A DNA stretch of 64,000 bases, taken from Fasciola hepatica (lineage: Eukaryota > Platyhelminthes > Trematoda > Plagiorchiida > Fasciolidae). The stretch is from positions 558,001 to 622,000 of the forward strand of contig CANUEZ040000071.1 of NCBI GenBank assembly GCA_948099385.1, in the 5' to 3' direction. Positions 11,008 through 22,742 of the stretch are shown one piece after another (within the stretch, counting starts at the first letter, position 1; every line of letters starts with the position of its first letter). The translations under genes were made by a program, and so were the position numbers. A model generated the notes under the pieces. The model did no database searches. It had not been told where the DNA came from and was given only the letters and a program-made list of their open reading frames with translations.

Positions 11008-11390
11008 TGTAACGTACATGCGGGGGAATCCTCCCTAGCCATTGTCATATACTTGTATTGTTGAGACTATCCTCTTCATTTTATTGACCCTGGCACAAAT
11101 ACAACATGCATTATCCACTACACTTCAACATTTGTTTATATTTTGCTCACGTGAAAAGGCATAATTTTGACTCAAACGTGGACTGCCGTGAAGGTGGTAC
11201 CTGACATTGGCATTTGTTGAACTCTGGTCCTCGTTGTTAGACGTTGTGGCCATACAGTTGAGGTTTGTGTATATTTATATGCGTATAATTGATAATCCAG
11301 TACCGTATAAACTACGAATCAGTCTTGTTCTGGTTTTGGGATTCGTGTTGAATTGGCTACGCGTTGCTCGCAGTCGGAATAATCGTTACA
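11008..11390 (+). repeat. BEL-1 3' LTR
   Basis: 383 bp, TGTAACG...CGTTACA. It is followed by ACCAC (11391-11395), the right target duplication. About 1.3 % different from the 5' LTR by eye. Confidence 0.9.
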
Positions 11391-13289
11391 ACCACCATTC
11401 ACCTCTAAATCTTCATCCTTATTACCACTTTTGGTCATTATTTTTGCATTCTCATTCACTGCTAATGGCTCATAGCCCTCACTCCTTCAAAGTAGTCTGT
11501 CTCGAAATTACTAGATTTTTCTCTTCACCATGGACCGTTGATTCTCAGCTGGGGGCATTCCGTACTGCGCCTTTCTATTTTTGTTTCCAGAAACCAACCG
11601 GTGCGCATCTCCCCTTTGCTGTCTTGGAATGATCCGGGGGTAATACCGGTGAACTATCTGGCCCACACTTCCGGCTTAAAATCTGATACCCGCCCATTAT
11701 TTCGTCGCTCACTCCCGACCCTGATCTCCGGGATCCCAGGATCCTAGACCAATACACCTCTGCGGCTACGTGATCTCGACCAACACTACCTGTGAAAATC
11801 CCGCCGGTGCGTAGCGCGGTCAGATCCACCGACCTGGCCGGTGCGCATCTGGCGTGCAGGACTTCTGCAACGATCTGCGGGCGCAACTAGGCTAATGGAT
11901 CGCACCTCCCGCCTCCAAAAGTGGTTTTCAGGTTGCATGTCCAGCTCACGGTCAGCTCCACCCACTAGCACCGGTTGCGGATTAAAAAACAAACAATCTG
12001 ACAAAACATCGTTCATGTAATCGAAATGCTGCAAATATACTGTTGTCTTCTTCAGCTAACATGGGCTCTCCAGCGTGCTCGCTTCCTAATTCGCCATTAC
12101 AACTCACCGCTTAAGCCCGAAAACATTTACACTCAGAAACCTATCAGCATTTTTGGCTTATTGTTCCCGGTCGACTGTCCCGCGGTACCATGCTAAACTA
12201 TCCGCTAGTCTCATCTGTAAACTTATCCATTTCCCAAGATGGGGCTCACCAGTTTTTGCCACTTTTACTGACGCACTCAAAAACCAACTCATTTATTATT
12301 GCCATTCGCCCCCGTACCACCGTCTTGAAACAGTGCATGTCACTGCGAAATATACCTCTAGAGATTTCCAATACTCGATAACCTTGTGATTGTTTGCCTT
12401 CTCTGTCAAATCCGCTGTTTGCTCAATTAGGGCCGTTGCTTTGCAATATCCTCCACTTGCAAGACATCATGTCCCACACACGCACATCTAATAAGCACTT
12501 GTGCCGCCGAGTTCTGTTTTGTTGCCATCAAGTAGTTCAGCCCCTGTAAGGAACATAAATTGGTGGTCTCCTACTGGCCACTTCATAATTTTTACCAGCT
12601 GTGTCTTTAACACTGTTGTAATTAAGCACTACATGTTGATTTATTGCCAGTTCCCATTTTCTTGTTTATGCATCATCTTTCTTTCTTCTGAAAGCAGACA
12701 ATCCGCGTAAAGTCTACATTTTTCTATCCGGCCACTTCTTCAGCCATCACTTTGGCAACCACCGTCCGGTTTGTTGTCCGTTTGTTGTACAACTGGCTCA
12801 ACCGATATACGGTCACTGAAGGTTACAACTGTATCCCTCCACTGATTTTCCTTGTTCCTTATGTGTAATACCACCACTCTCCATCGCCTTATTTTAAATC
12901 GTAACCCCTTTTGTACATTGCAAAGCTCTATTGCTTGATTACTTCTTCCTCGGGAATGCTGTTTTTCAAGGTGACCATGTATCCGGCAATCTATCTGGTC
13001 CTCCGGTAGGACAGTCTTCCTTCCGTGAGATTTGCGTCGATCTTTACTATTCCCAATCTACTCTACACTTGGGCAGAATAATTACACACTATCTTCGGCC
13101 GGATCGACTACCTGACCTTGAGTTTAAGCTTTCCGGGCATTACCACAAAAATTGACTTGAATGCTTTCTATTAAATTCAACAGCATGCACATAATTGTAC
13201 AATCTCCTGAAACTCTGTTTCAACTTTCAACTGTAATGCCTCATCCTGCTTCGCAGTGTGAGTCGATGAAATAAATTATTATTATTATT
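11391..13289 (+). repeat. Right arm, 3' piece: ATT-tailed LINE 3' region
   Basis: 11391-12919 is the near-perfect reverse complement of 1-1529. It continues past the left arm to an (ATT)n tract at 13275-13289, which marks the 3' end of a retroposon. On its right side, BEL-2 integrase-linker sequence resumes immediately, so this LINE inserted into BEL-2. No protein domain recognised. The sense strand is pyrimidine-rich, like the sense strand of the decayed LINE at 48206-53000. Confidence 0.75.
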
Positions 13290-14695
13290 GTGAGAGGGGT
13301 TCAGCCACTTGGCCGCGTATTTGTTGATTCAATAAATTCTGATGATTAACGGTTCGCAGACTGCGATTTATTCAAGATGATGCAGCATGAGGCCTTCTCT
13401 CGAGAGTTCGAGTGTCCCGGAGGGATGGGACCAGGCGTCGAAAGGATATCACTCTTGAAAGCCATTCGAAGCCGCTAAATCCAAAACCTGTTGACCGACT
13501 TCTAAGAGTGGGTGATAGGCTTGCAAACTTTAACCTGAGTTACGACGCGAAACATCCCATATCATATCCGGCTCGGCAACCCCTTAATAGATTTGATGAT
13601 TCAACACGCCTGCCGTAGAGAGAGACGCCGGGAAAAGCCACGTGACGAGTATCATTTGGAAACGGTTTTGGATACTGGGAGGAAGGGCAGCTGTAAAACG
13701 CGTAATCCAACGGTGTGTACACTGCGGGAGATGCCCCGCCGTCGCGGGCAAGCGATACATGGTTCCGCTGCCGGAGTGTAGAGTGACCCCGGGTGGTGGC
13801 CGTTTATTTACACCGGCTTTGACTATTTCGGACCTTTGTGGGCCCGGTGAGGAAGGGGGATAGAAAAGAGGTACGAGTGCATCATGACGTGAGCAACGTC
13901 CCGAGCAATACACTCGGAAGTTGCGCATGCGATGACCGCGGAATGTTTTCCTCTGAGCCCTACAGCACTTCATCAACAGAAAAGTCATACCACTAGATAT
14001 CTATTCCAACAATGGCTCGAACTTTGCGAGCGTTCGACGAGAATTGAAGCCATGGCATCAAAGCTCAAGCTGAGATGAGCTGCAGGACCGAACCGTAGCA
14101 TATGGTACCCACTGGAACTTCCGTCCCGCGCAGGCCACTCACCGTGGTTGCGCGTGAGAACACCCGGTCACGTCCACCGGGCAGATATTTCTGTCGTTTG
14201 TCAAACGACGCCCGCCAGACGATGAGGCACTGAGCGCCGTGGTGACCGAGGTCGAGAGGGTCTTGGACAACCACTCTCTAGTTCCGGTATCTGCCAGCAA
14301 TCCCACCGATTTGACGCTTACCCCAAACGACCTGCTGACGTTCAGGTCAAACGTTAGATTCCAAGGACCGACAAGCCTCCGTGGAAGCTACCTACACGGA
14401 TGGAGACAGGCAAGTTATTTGGCCAAGGTGCTTTGGAAGCAATGGCCGGGAGACTATTTACCTGCCCTGCAAACTCGATAAAAATAGCCCACCAAAGAAA
14501 AACCATTCAAAGTTGACGTGTGGTGACGATCTCCGACGATCATGCTTAGTTCAGCGCGTGGTCCTTAGGTGTTGCCATGCAAGGTATTAGCAGCTCCAAC
14601 TAGTTGATAAGAACTGTGAAGTTGAGGACCGCCAAGGGAGTTCTGACCCGCGACGTGCTCAGTATCAGTCTCCTGGAGGGTGAATGCGGACCAGT
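13290..14695 (+). pseudogene. pol: BEL-2 pol 3' part: integrase with DUF5641-type end, degenerate
   Basis: Starts in the linker before integrase (CDLFKMMQHEAFS at about 13358-13396). It continues with DRLLRVGDRLANFNLSYDAK (13494-13550), the zinc-domain Cys pair (VIQRCVHCGRC, about 13705-13735), and LDNHSLVPVSA, LTLTPNDLL and GWRQASYLAKVLWKQWPGDYL (14260-14465). The end is KLRTAKGVLTRDVLSISLLEG (about 14620-14685). Several frames are needed, so it is a relic. The upstream part of BEL-2 is missing; the ATT-tailed LINE sits at the break. Confidence 0.85.
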
Positions 14696-15916
14696 CTACG
14701 CCACCGAATCAATCGCTTAATAACGTTCAGCTGTAAGCTTCGATCCAGACAACAAGCTCAAGCAACTGCACCATAGCATTCACTTGTATGACAAAGCTCT
14801 CTTCGCATGCGCTTAGAAGTCCACCCCGGTTAGCAAACACACTGAGTGAGTGGAACGCTTATCACAGAATCCGGTTGATTACATACTTCCCTGAATGCCC
14901 AACCATTGTGTGCCACTCACGAGAGGGTCCCCCAAATCATGATTTTCGTTTTTCATTACGCATGACACACCCACACTCGCACACACAGTCATGCAAAGCA
15001 GCTTCACGCCAAACTTCTGCAAGACGAGGCTTATCTCATGAGTTCCCATGTTGCTTTCCCGTTCAGTGGTTGTTTACTGTCCCACAAAAACCGCGTAGGG
15101 CATAGAACCGGAGGCCATAATCCCAAAAGAGACAGCGACGGAATAGAGAACGTGCTGTGTCTGGGTTGAGGCAGGTTGCGTAAAATTCGCCACTAAAACC
15201 GTAATGAGTCCATCATTTGGCATCGAGTCCTGTTTATCACTGATATCGCTAAAGACCCTTCCCGTATATGGTAATAGCTCCGATGTTCTTAGGTACCCAA
15301 ATACTTCCCCAACCACATCAACTGTACGCGCATGCAAAGTGAAATTCCCCCCACACTTCTATCGGGGCAAGATATTGTTTTACCTTTTCCCGTTCTGTCT
15401 CCGTTTTGCTGAAACCTTCACGTTTGGGCTGATAATTATAACTTCCTTACATACCCAATTGCACCCCTGATCTCTCACCCGCACGAGCGTGGAACACAAC
15501 TTTCACTCACGACTACATCAAGAAATGACATCACTTCACCATTTCTCGTTTCGTTATTGACACCAGTTAGGAAGACAATATGTGTGGCTCCCACTGTTGT
15601 TTCCCCACAAACACACACACGCTCACGCACAAGGGTATTCATCCATGACTGTCTCCTCGAGGGTAGCACATGAGTTCGGAATCTACACGGCTCCCTTCAC
15701 TTATGCAACCTAGCGACATCTCTCGCGGACGACGCAGAGGATAATCCCGTCGGCCTGGCCACCGGATCACGTGCAATTGTGCGAATATGAGTAGATTACG
15801 GACGTCAGCAGTAGTACTTGCGCGCATTGACAGCAGGGTCTAGGTAAATTTGGGGAATCAGTACCCTCATTCCGAACATTTGACACTGCTAGGAACGTAA
15901 GGATTTTGGTGAGCGG
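14696..15916 (+). other. BEL-2 3' untranslated region, probably enlarged
   Basis: About 1.2 kb without coding signal, with short AC/CA-rich stretches near 14965-14990 and 15608-15630. The last ~280 bases match the corresponding 3' UTR of BEL-3 (reverse of 22743-23020), sharing CTGACAGCAGGGTCTAGGTA. The equivalent region in BEL-3 is only about 0.5 kb, so roughly 0.7 kb (about 14760-15640) may be a later insertion that I cannot identify. A polypurine tract GGATTTTGGTGAGCGG ends at 15916. Confidence 0.5.
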
Positions 15917-16274
15917 CGTAGCGACCGGTTGTGAACAATCCTTAAAAGACAGTATAATTTCGTGATTTCTTGATATTATTCCCCCAAATACACTATTTGC
16001 ATGCTCTGTACACTTTACGTTTCTATGAACCAACCTTTGTTTGTTTGCGTCCATCGATCCACCTCGTCATATCCCATCTTGAGCCCGCGTGGCGCACGTG
16101 CTTGCCTTTCACATGCCGTGAACTTGGCTCTCGTTCTTGAGTCTGTGTTATCTCACATTTGAGATTTGTATATGTTTTATGTTATTGCTCGTTCAATAAT
16201 CCCGTGCAGAAGGTCGTGTTTTGGTTTGGGGAACCGTTCGATTTTGTCCACGTATTGCTCAGAAGCTCTTTGCA
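15917..16274 (+). repeat. BEL-2 3' LTR
   Basis: 358 bp. It follows a polypurine tract and is homologous to the LTRs of BEL-3 and 53929-54305 (shared GCGTAGC..CGACCGGT start, ...GCTC..CTTTGCA end). The terminal TG...CA is mutated to CG...CA. It is nearly identical, in inverted orientation, to 18366-18722 except at both edges. Confidence 0.8.
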
Positions 16275-16437
16275 GTCTTTTCCTGGGTCGAGCGCAGCAC
16301 AACAATCAATAGCTTCTCTGACACGTTAGCAGCAAAAGCAAGTCACATCTAGTAGTGTTTTTCCTGGGTCGGGTATCCTGCTGTCGGCGATGGTTTCAAG
16401 TCATTTATCTAACTTGCTGTACTCTTCTTGTCGCCCG
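16275..16437. other. Unassigned, with a duplicated 13-base motif
   Basis: TTTTCCTGGGTCG occurs at 16278-16290 and again at about 16358-16370, some 80 bases apart. No gene or known element boundary recognised. Confidence 0.4.
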
Positions 16438-16710
16438 TCAAAAACTGTTTATTCTCCCCCGGTAAATCAGTTGCGTTGGGTGTTTGACGGCCAGAGTAGA
16501 ATTTCCCATTTTTATGTTCTCTGGTCTGACGGAGGGTTCGTTGTCGCTAGCTCTATGCTGAAGCTTGTTCCGTTTACATTTTTCCTCTGCCTCCTGGGCC
16601 TTTTGCTTAGCGGAAAACAACAGCTGTTCTGATTCTGGTATCCTCAGTATAAACAAACCAACATTCTTGAGGTCAGTAGCATCCTCACTAAAACATTAAC
16701 GGACCCATTT
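16438..16710 (-). pseudogene. gag: BEL gag N-terminal fragment, antisense to BEL-2
   Basis: The minus strand encodes DATDLKNVGLFILRIPESEQ followed by LLFSAKQKAQEAEEK. This aligns with the coiled-coil-like Gag N-terminus of BEL-3 (MDCKNIDLFILGILDPER) and BEL-4 (STYRMRVIELENELRLARKEAE). In a BEL this lies just downstream of the 5' LTR. The minus-strand LTR at 18366-18722 is therefore a plausible partner, separated by 1.6 kb of inserted purine-rich sequence. Confidence 0.55.
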
Positions 16711-18365
16711 TTATACTCAAATTGATGCCCGGTGGATCCGAAGGTCTGGGATGAGTGATGGACTATGACTGGCCCAAATGTTGATAACTGTAACGTGGAA
16801 GTTTCGCACGAGGAGACCGAAATACGGCTGTAATAGCCGTGCTAGCAAAAGCTAATGGGGAATGAATTTATGTGCGTGGAAAATAAATGGAGAGAAATGA
16901 GGCGTTGCTGCGCTACGACAAATGATCCGCAATAGGTTGCGTAACCCAAAGTGGAAAACCGGGCAAGCGATGCAGGCTTTAGTGAGTGAGTCAGATATAA
17001 AATATGTTTTGCTGGAAGCGAGGTACGGAGGCTTTCAGAATGGACGCATATCAAGAGGAAGCTGGATGTTGCAAGGGAGATGGCCGTCAAAAACTAGGGA
17101 ATATAAAGCAAACATTTGCTTGGAACCAACCGATAAATATGATATATCGACGAAAAATCATGATATACTGGTGTTTTATGAAAAACGGAACTTGGTGGAT
17201 CCGCTGAGAGGAAAATTTGCCTCGGAGGCACTGAAATCATGTCGGCTGTGTTTAACAGGTCTTGAAGAATGAAAAAATTTATCGAAGGGAGCAAGTTTGC
17301 GTAACCTGGTTAACGTGTTCAAGGTAAGTTTACCATGAGAGGACCTTTGAAAATGAGAGAGGCAGTGGGAAGTGGAAGTACACTATGAAACGGCAAGATG
17401 ATGGCGATGTGGATGGCTGGGAAAGGCGGAGAAAATATAATTACCTAATAGGCGTAGTAGTGAGGGCTAATAGCGATGAGAGTGGGCTGGGCTGTAAATC
17501 GGACGGGGTTCATAAAGGCAGCGTCTGTAAAGGTGAACAATGTAGGACAGAAAGGATTTTAAAGGGGACCAGACGGGACAAACAAAGGCAGATCACATGG
17601 GAATTGTTCGCGAATTTCATGCAGCAGCGATTTCTATGCAGTGGATGTAATGTGGATAGACTTTGCTGCCTGAAAAGCACAGAAGTGATGTCTGCGGCTG
17701 AGAAAACATAAACAGGGATGACAGAACTAGCCGAGATGAAGCAGGTAAGCGGTGAATAACCAGATCATTTTACCATAGGTGAAGCACGATGTGGGCCGAG
17801 GATGAAGGAGATTGGAGAGCAAGAGAAATTGAGATGAACCCGAATCACCAGAAATGTATGTGGGTAGCAGAGATGGGAGGATGGGCCTAGAGAGCTGCAT
17901 GCCTGCAGGCAGTTCCACGAGTGGAATGAACAGAAGACGCCAATCAAAGCATTTGTCTACGCAAAAACCAGGAGGGATTAGCAGAGCGGAGCACGAAATA
18001 CCTGGTGATGAATAATCGGTAATAAATTTGACCATAAGGGATGCTAAGAGCGGACGGCAGGTTCTGCTTCGGTATTGTGCTCGGGTGCAAATGGATTGAT
18101 GGTGAAAAACGACAAAAGAAGGGGCATGAAAGAGAAGAGTGCAAATGATAGTGGAGTGATGACCGTGGTACTAGGGACAAAATGGCTAGGAGTGCACACG
18201 AGAAGTGAGAACCGGAAGCGGTTAAAGTAATGAGAAAAATAGTTAGGTGAGCCTACACTGGTTGAACGGAGGCTACAAAAGTACGCCATACGCCGACGGT
18301 TATACTGAATGCAGTGGGGCTGCGACAGTAAGAGCGTGAGATCCGCAATCAGTGCTGTTGGGTAG
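16711..18365. other. Unassigned purine-rich region
   Basis: The plus strand is strongly purine-rich, so most open frames on the minus strand are Ser/Pro/Leu-rich and look spurious. The composition resembles the antisense strand of the ATT-tailed LINE (49000-53800) and of the left arm, so this may be another decayed minus-strand copy. I could not align specific motifs. Confidence 0.35.
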
Positions 18366-18722
18366 GGCTGACCGCTTTCGAGCAATACGTGGCCAAAATG
18401 GAACGGTTCCCCAAACCAAAACACGACCTTCTGCACGGGATTATTGAACGAGCAATAACATAAAACATATACAAATCTCAAATGTGAGATAACACAGACT
18501 CAAGAACGAGAGCCAAGTTCACGGCGTGTGAGAGGCAAGCACGTGCGCCACGCGGGCTCAAGATGGGATATGACGAGGTGGATCGATGGACGCAAACAAA
18601 CAAAGGTTGGTTCATGGAAACGTAAAGTGTACAGAGCATGCAAATAGTGTATTTGGGGGAATAATATCAAGAAATCACGAAATTATAATGTCTCTTAAGG
18701 ATTTTCCACAACCGATCTTTGC
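18366..18722 (-). repeat. BEL LTR, inverted relative to the BEL-2 LTR
   Basis: About 357 bp. The central ~300 bases are the reverse complement of 15960-16260 with about five differences, while the outer ~14 and ~37 bases are strongly diverged. No clean target duplication or polypurine tract is visible. It may be the 5' LTR of the element that left the Gag fragment at 16438-16710, or part of an inversion of BEL-2. Confidence 0.7.
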
Positions 18723-21700
18723 TATGGTGCTTGGGCCCAATTTCTGGCTCTCTTCTAAGCGTCTCACGCATAGCGCGTGCAGTGAGGTTTGTAACGAACA
18801 GTGGCCTTTTACAGGCGTTTACCAGTCCCGCTATCTTTGGGCTCCACCGAGGCGGCCCACTCATATTCTGGAAGTACCAATGGAGCAAGCTCGCCCTCAT
18901 GCTAAATAGCCCGGTTTTACTGCCCACAACTTTCCTCCACGGATGGCTCCGGTGCTTTTGGGTTCCAGCATGATTTGCGTCATTGGCTTCAGTTGATCGT
19001 CGTCCACTCTTGAGGGGTTCCAAACCAACCTAGCTCTTGGTCATCTGTGCCTTATGACGGACATCGCCCGCGAGAAAGCCTGATCGCCCTTCCCTAAATG
19101 CTCTTCTACTACCAAAATGGTGACTCCTTATCGATATTTGATTACTAGCATATTGCACCCACGAAAGTCATCTATCGCAAAGTAGTGCTGTTTGTCTTAG
19201 GCCCCACGTGAGGGCACGATTGTTGGGCCATACGGAAAGAGGATTGTTGGGCCTCATTGATTGTTCTGGAAGATTTGTCTCCCGCTATGATAAAGAGTCG
19301 TGACCTACTCGATGCCATCTGTGGAAGCTGGAACAGTTCAAGATCTTTTTCTCATCCGTTTACTGGTTTCCATAGACTCAACCTATTCCTAGCGGCCACC
19401 GGCCTAGCCAGATGCTGTTTGTGATGGCTTGTGTTTTGGGGTGCCGGCAGTGTAAAAGGGACTCCCCACCGATTAAATTCGGCCTTTACGGGAAGCACTC
19501 CTCCACACGGCCTACCATTCATTTCAACTTATCTGTAAGTTGTGTAGCCACGGATTTCCACAGCTTTTTGCTTTTTTCTTCAACCAAGTCTCCGTCATAG
19601 CAGTAGGCATTGAACCATCCATTCTAGTCAGTGACCAGCACACCTACCGCCGTAGTTACAGACTTCTGCCAAGTCATCTAACCTGGTTGTTCCCCTCAGG
19701 GTCTGTGCACCCTCGGGCTTAATTTCCGAGGGAACATCCGGCTTTCTATCTCAAATAGCTGCCTGACCCATATTTTTTCGAACCTCCAAAGCCACGCCAT
19801 GCATGGTAAAAGTGACAATACCAAAGGGCACACCTGAGACAGCTCTTGTCTCATTGTCTGGCTCCCTACTCTTTCTCTCCAAGAGACCGTATTTTTTGCA
19901 ACCTCTGCTGTCCGGCCTTCATCTTTACTGCTGACGCTTGGCCTCAACTGGATTAATGTCGTCACCATTTTCGCCCCCATTTAGGCAAGGCCTTCACGCT
20001 TGCGGGTGTGCAGTCCCTGAATATCTGCCTGCCTTGTACACTCTACGGGTACCTCTGAAGTCCTTGCCCCAGTCGGGCCACCTTTCGCAGTCGTTGAGCT
20101 AGGCTTCTGTCGTCCAACTATGTTTTTACTGTTGGCTGCGACCCTCGGCGTAGACTCACCTGGCCGTTTGATCTCTCTAGCAAGGGGAAGTTTCACTTCC
20201 GGTTCGTATGTAGCTTACAATATCGTGCTCAGTTCTTGGTTCTCGGACCAGCAGCAGGTATCTGGTACGTATCGGCAAAGACGATAGTCTACGCCTGCAG
20301 TTCTTGTGCTTCGGTTTCCTTCCAAAGCCTCATTCTATGGCACTGCCTGCAGCAGGTTAATAGGGAGCCGACCATTCTCAGGAAGCTGACAAAAAGTCCA
20401 CAGCCAACCTCTTTTCTGACCCGCCGTTCTTTAATTATCGCCCCAGCACAACTGTGCAGAGGTCCCCTGGCTTTTCCAAAGACTCCTCCGGTGATGACCT
20501 CCGTTATTTCGAGTTCATATATTTTCCTACCCCGTTTGGGAGCGCCCCATGTTCAGGAATTCCCAAACTTCGATTTTTATCTTATTGGTAAACTATTAAC
20601 ATTTTTATACTTGTTGCTCGATTATCTTACCAACTAAGGCGTTTCAAGTACTGGGCCCTTTGGTAACCCTTTCACTAGGCTTCAAGTGATGCCCACTCTG
20701 TAACCAATGATCTACGGAACAGCCAAATGTGACTGCAAAAGTTTTTTATCTTATTCCGGCTAGCGGCCTGGGATCGAGCTCCGCTCATACCCGTAACAGC
20801 GAGCCTCAGTTGCCGTCCACCCAAGGGTCCAAAAATATGCGAGATAGAAGATTTGTCAGCATTTGAAATACCACTCAACATTGCAAAGAATAACCACAAG
20901 GGTGCCCGTCATTACAAGTCCTTTGAATAAAAACGTTCTACTCGTTTATTCAAGCCAAATAAATAGAATTCCTGATAGGAACGGCCAAAAAACTTCAGAG
21001 CGTGCAAAGACAAACGGTCATTGCAGGAGTGACGAGCAAAAACTGCGCCTCGTCAAAAGAAACCTAGCCGCATCGAAGAGAACAGAAGTAAAGTCTTTCC
21101 TTTCGAAGCTAAAATGTGACAAAAGACTCCGTAAAAGAGAATTTCTCAGGGATAGAAGAGGGAAACATAATCTTCCAAAGCAGAACTTGACCGTGTAAAT
21201 GCAGCGTCGTCGCGAATAAAGCTTGGTCAGTCGTCAGAAGTAATAATACAGGAAGTTTTAAATGAACGCATTGGTTTATTCCTTTGTTTATTTGAACTAT
21301 GTCTAAGCTCATTTGCAACAGATGAAGCCAATCGCAGTTTGGTTTAGTCCTTTGGAAACTTCCCTCAGGTGACCACACTCAGATACTCTCAGATAGCATA
21401 CCAAGGTACTATATAAACTTTGCCCATGGACATTCTTACGGTAACCTCTTTCACGCCGAGAACGATTCTTATTTAAAATAAAATCTTCCCAATGACGGTG
21501 GAAGCCCAAGAAAGGAGGATGTCAACCAAATGCTAGACCTGCAGATGGGGCGTTTATTTACTCCTTCGCCAAACTCTTAACCAGAGATTTACGGTGAATT
21601 CTACTACCGTCGTCTGTATTGTGTTGAAATCCGTTTTTACTTAAACTGCTCCCACTAACACACCTTCTCAGCAACTGGCCTCGTGGGCCCGGGCTAGCCA

Positions 21701-22384
21701 GCATTTCCTCTTTTTCAAAACAGAAGAAATACAAGACCCGAAATCCACTGGGCCAGAGTCTCGAAACCCGCTAACCACTTCGTGACCTCTAAGGACTTTC
21801 CGTTTTCCGGTAATCCATTAGGTCACCTGCATTACTCAAGTGCCGGTACTAATGAGTTTTGGGAATATATTTAAACTTCAGCCTTGCGCCCGCCTTTTAC
21901 CGCTGCTTGAGTTGCGGTTCAGTACAGTTTTTTGGAGGGCTTCAGTCTGTTGCCGTTTGTCCGGACTCTCAGTGAAGTAACACCGGTGGTTTCATAAAAT
22001 TTACTTACTGAGGTATATGCTGGGGTGCAACTTTTGTTCCGTGGTTTTTATTCCCAGTGATTCGTTCTTGATGAGGTGCCCTTATTTTGACACAAGGTAT
22101 ATATCACGAGCTTGGTACTTCTCTTTACTCTGGCTGTTGTCCTTCCAGAGACCTGGGTACGATTGAGTTTGAATGTTTAAATTTGTGGTCCATTAAACTA
22201 TTGATAATCGTTTGATTTTTACTTCGGCCATGCTCTTTTTTATGTTGTTAAGTGCCACGGGACTGTCCGCCGTTTGCCTGGTTGGTGTAAGGACGACTGG
22301 CTCCCGCCGGCTGAAGAAATGTTCTCGACGGCTATGTTTGTCGACGGTTGAACCTCTACCCTTTTCAGTTGGTATCGTGACCGC
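18723..22384. other. Unassigned 3.7 kb between LTRs
   Basis: No recognisable domain in any frame. Frames such as 18667-19023 (-), 19696-20196 (-), 20236-20637 (+) and 20863-21198 (+, Lys/Arg-rich) have no familiar motif, and adjacent frames are interrupted by stops. No LTR, long microsatellite or terminal inverted repeat was found. Most likely decayed repeat. Confidence 0.4.
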
Positions 22385-22742
22385 TGCAGAAAACTTTTGA
22401 GCAATGCGTAGCCAAACTCGCAACGGATCCCGAGATCGAAAGGCGATTATCCGTGAAATTCTACTATACTAAATTATTGAATGAACAATGACACAAAGCG
22501 CATGCAAACCACAATTATTCGATCACAATGACCCAGAAAAGCGAACCGAATTGCGGCGTGCGAGGGAGGGGCACATGCACCACGCAGGTCCAGAACGGCG
22601 TGCTGGACGCGAACAAGCAAACGTTGGTCCATAAAAACAAACAGTGCATAAAACATATCAACAGTGTAAGTCAGTGAGTGGTGCTAAGGAAAACATAGAA
22701 CTGCAGTGGTTTTCGGGGGGTTTTCCACGACCGTTCGTTAAG
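22385..22742 (-). repeat. BEL-3 3' LTR
   Basis: 358 bp. It is identical to 40240-40526 over the central ~290 bases except for about two changes, but the outer 16 bases (left) and 53 bases (right) carry about 16 differences. A polypurine tract (minus strand GGGAGGATTTTGGTGGG) abuts its right edge, as expected for a 3' LTR. Confidence 0.85.

Larger units (their letters stand above)
4716..11390 (+). mobile_element. BEL-1: complete BEL/Pao LTR retrotransposon with decayed coding region
   Basis: Direct LTRs at 4716-5097 and 11008-11390 both begin TGTAACGTAC and end ...CGTT(A)CA. The 5-bp duplication ACCAC flanks the element (4711-4715, 11391-11395). Internal order is Gag (DUF1759-like), CCHC knuckle, aspartic protease, RT, RNase H, zinc-binding integrase with DDE core, and a DUF5641-type C-terminal domain. 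This is the BEL/Pao order, with RT before integrase and no chromodomain. Length 6,675 bp is normal for the superfamily. Numerous stops and frameshifts, a mutated RT active site and a mutated RNase H aspartate make it non-autonomous. No env-like frame lies between integrase and 3' LTR. Confidence 0.95.

Noticed and set aside
1..12919. Inverted arms as terminal inverted repeats of one large DNA transposon or Maverick-type element
   Set aside because: The right arm ends in a retroposon-type (ATT)n tail and has a homologous segment within a LINE at 49613-49860; there is no transposase, and the interior is a LINE plus an independent BEL with its own target duplication.
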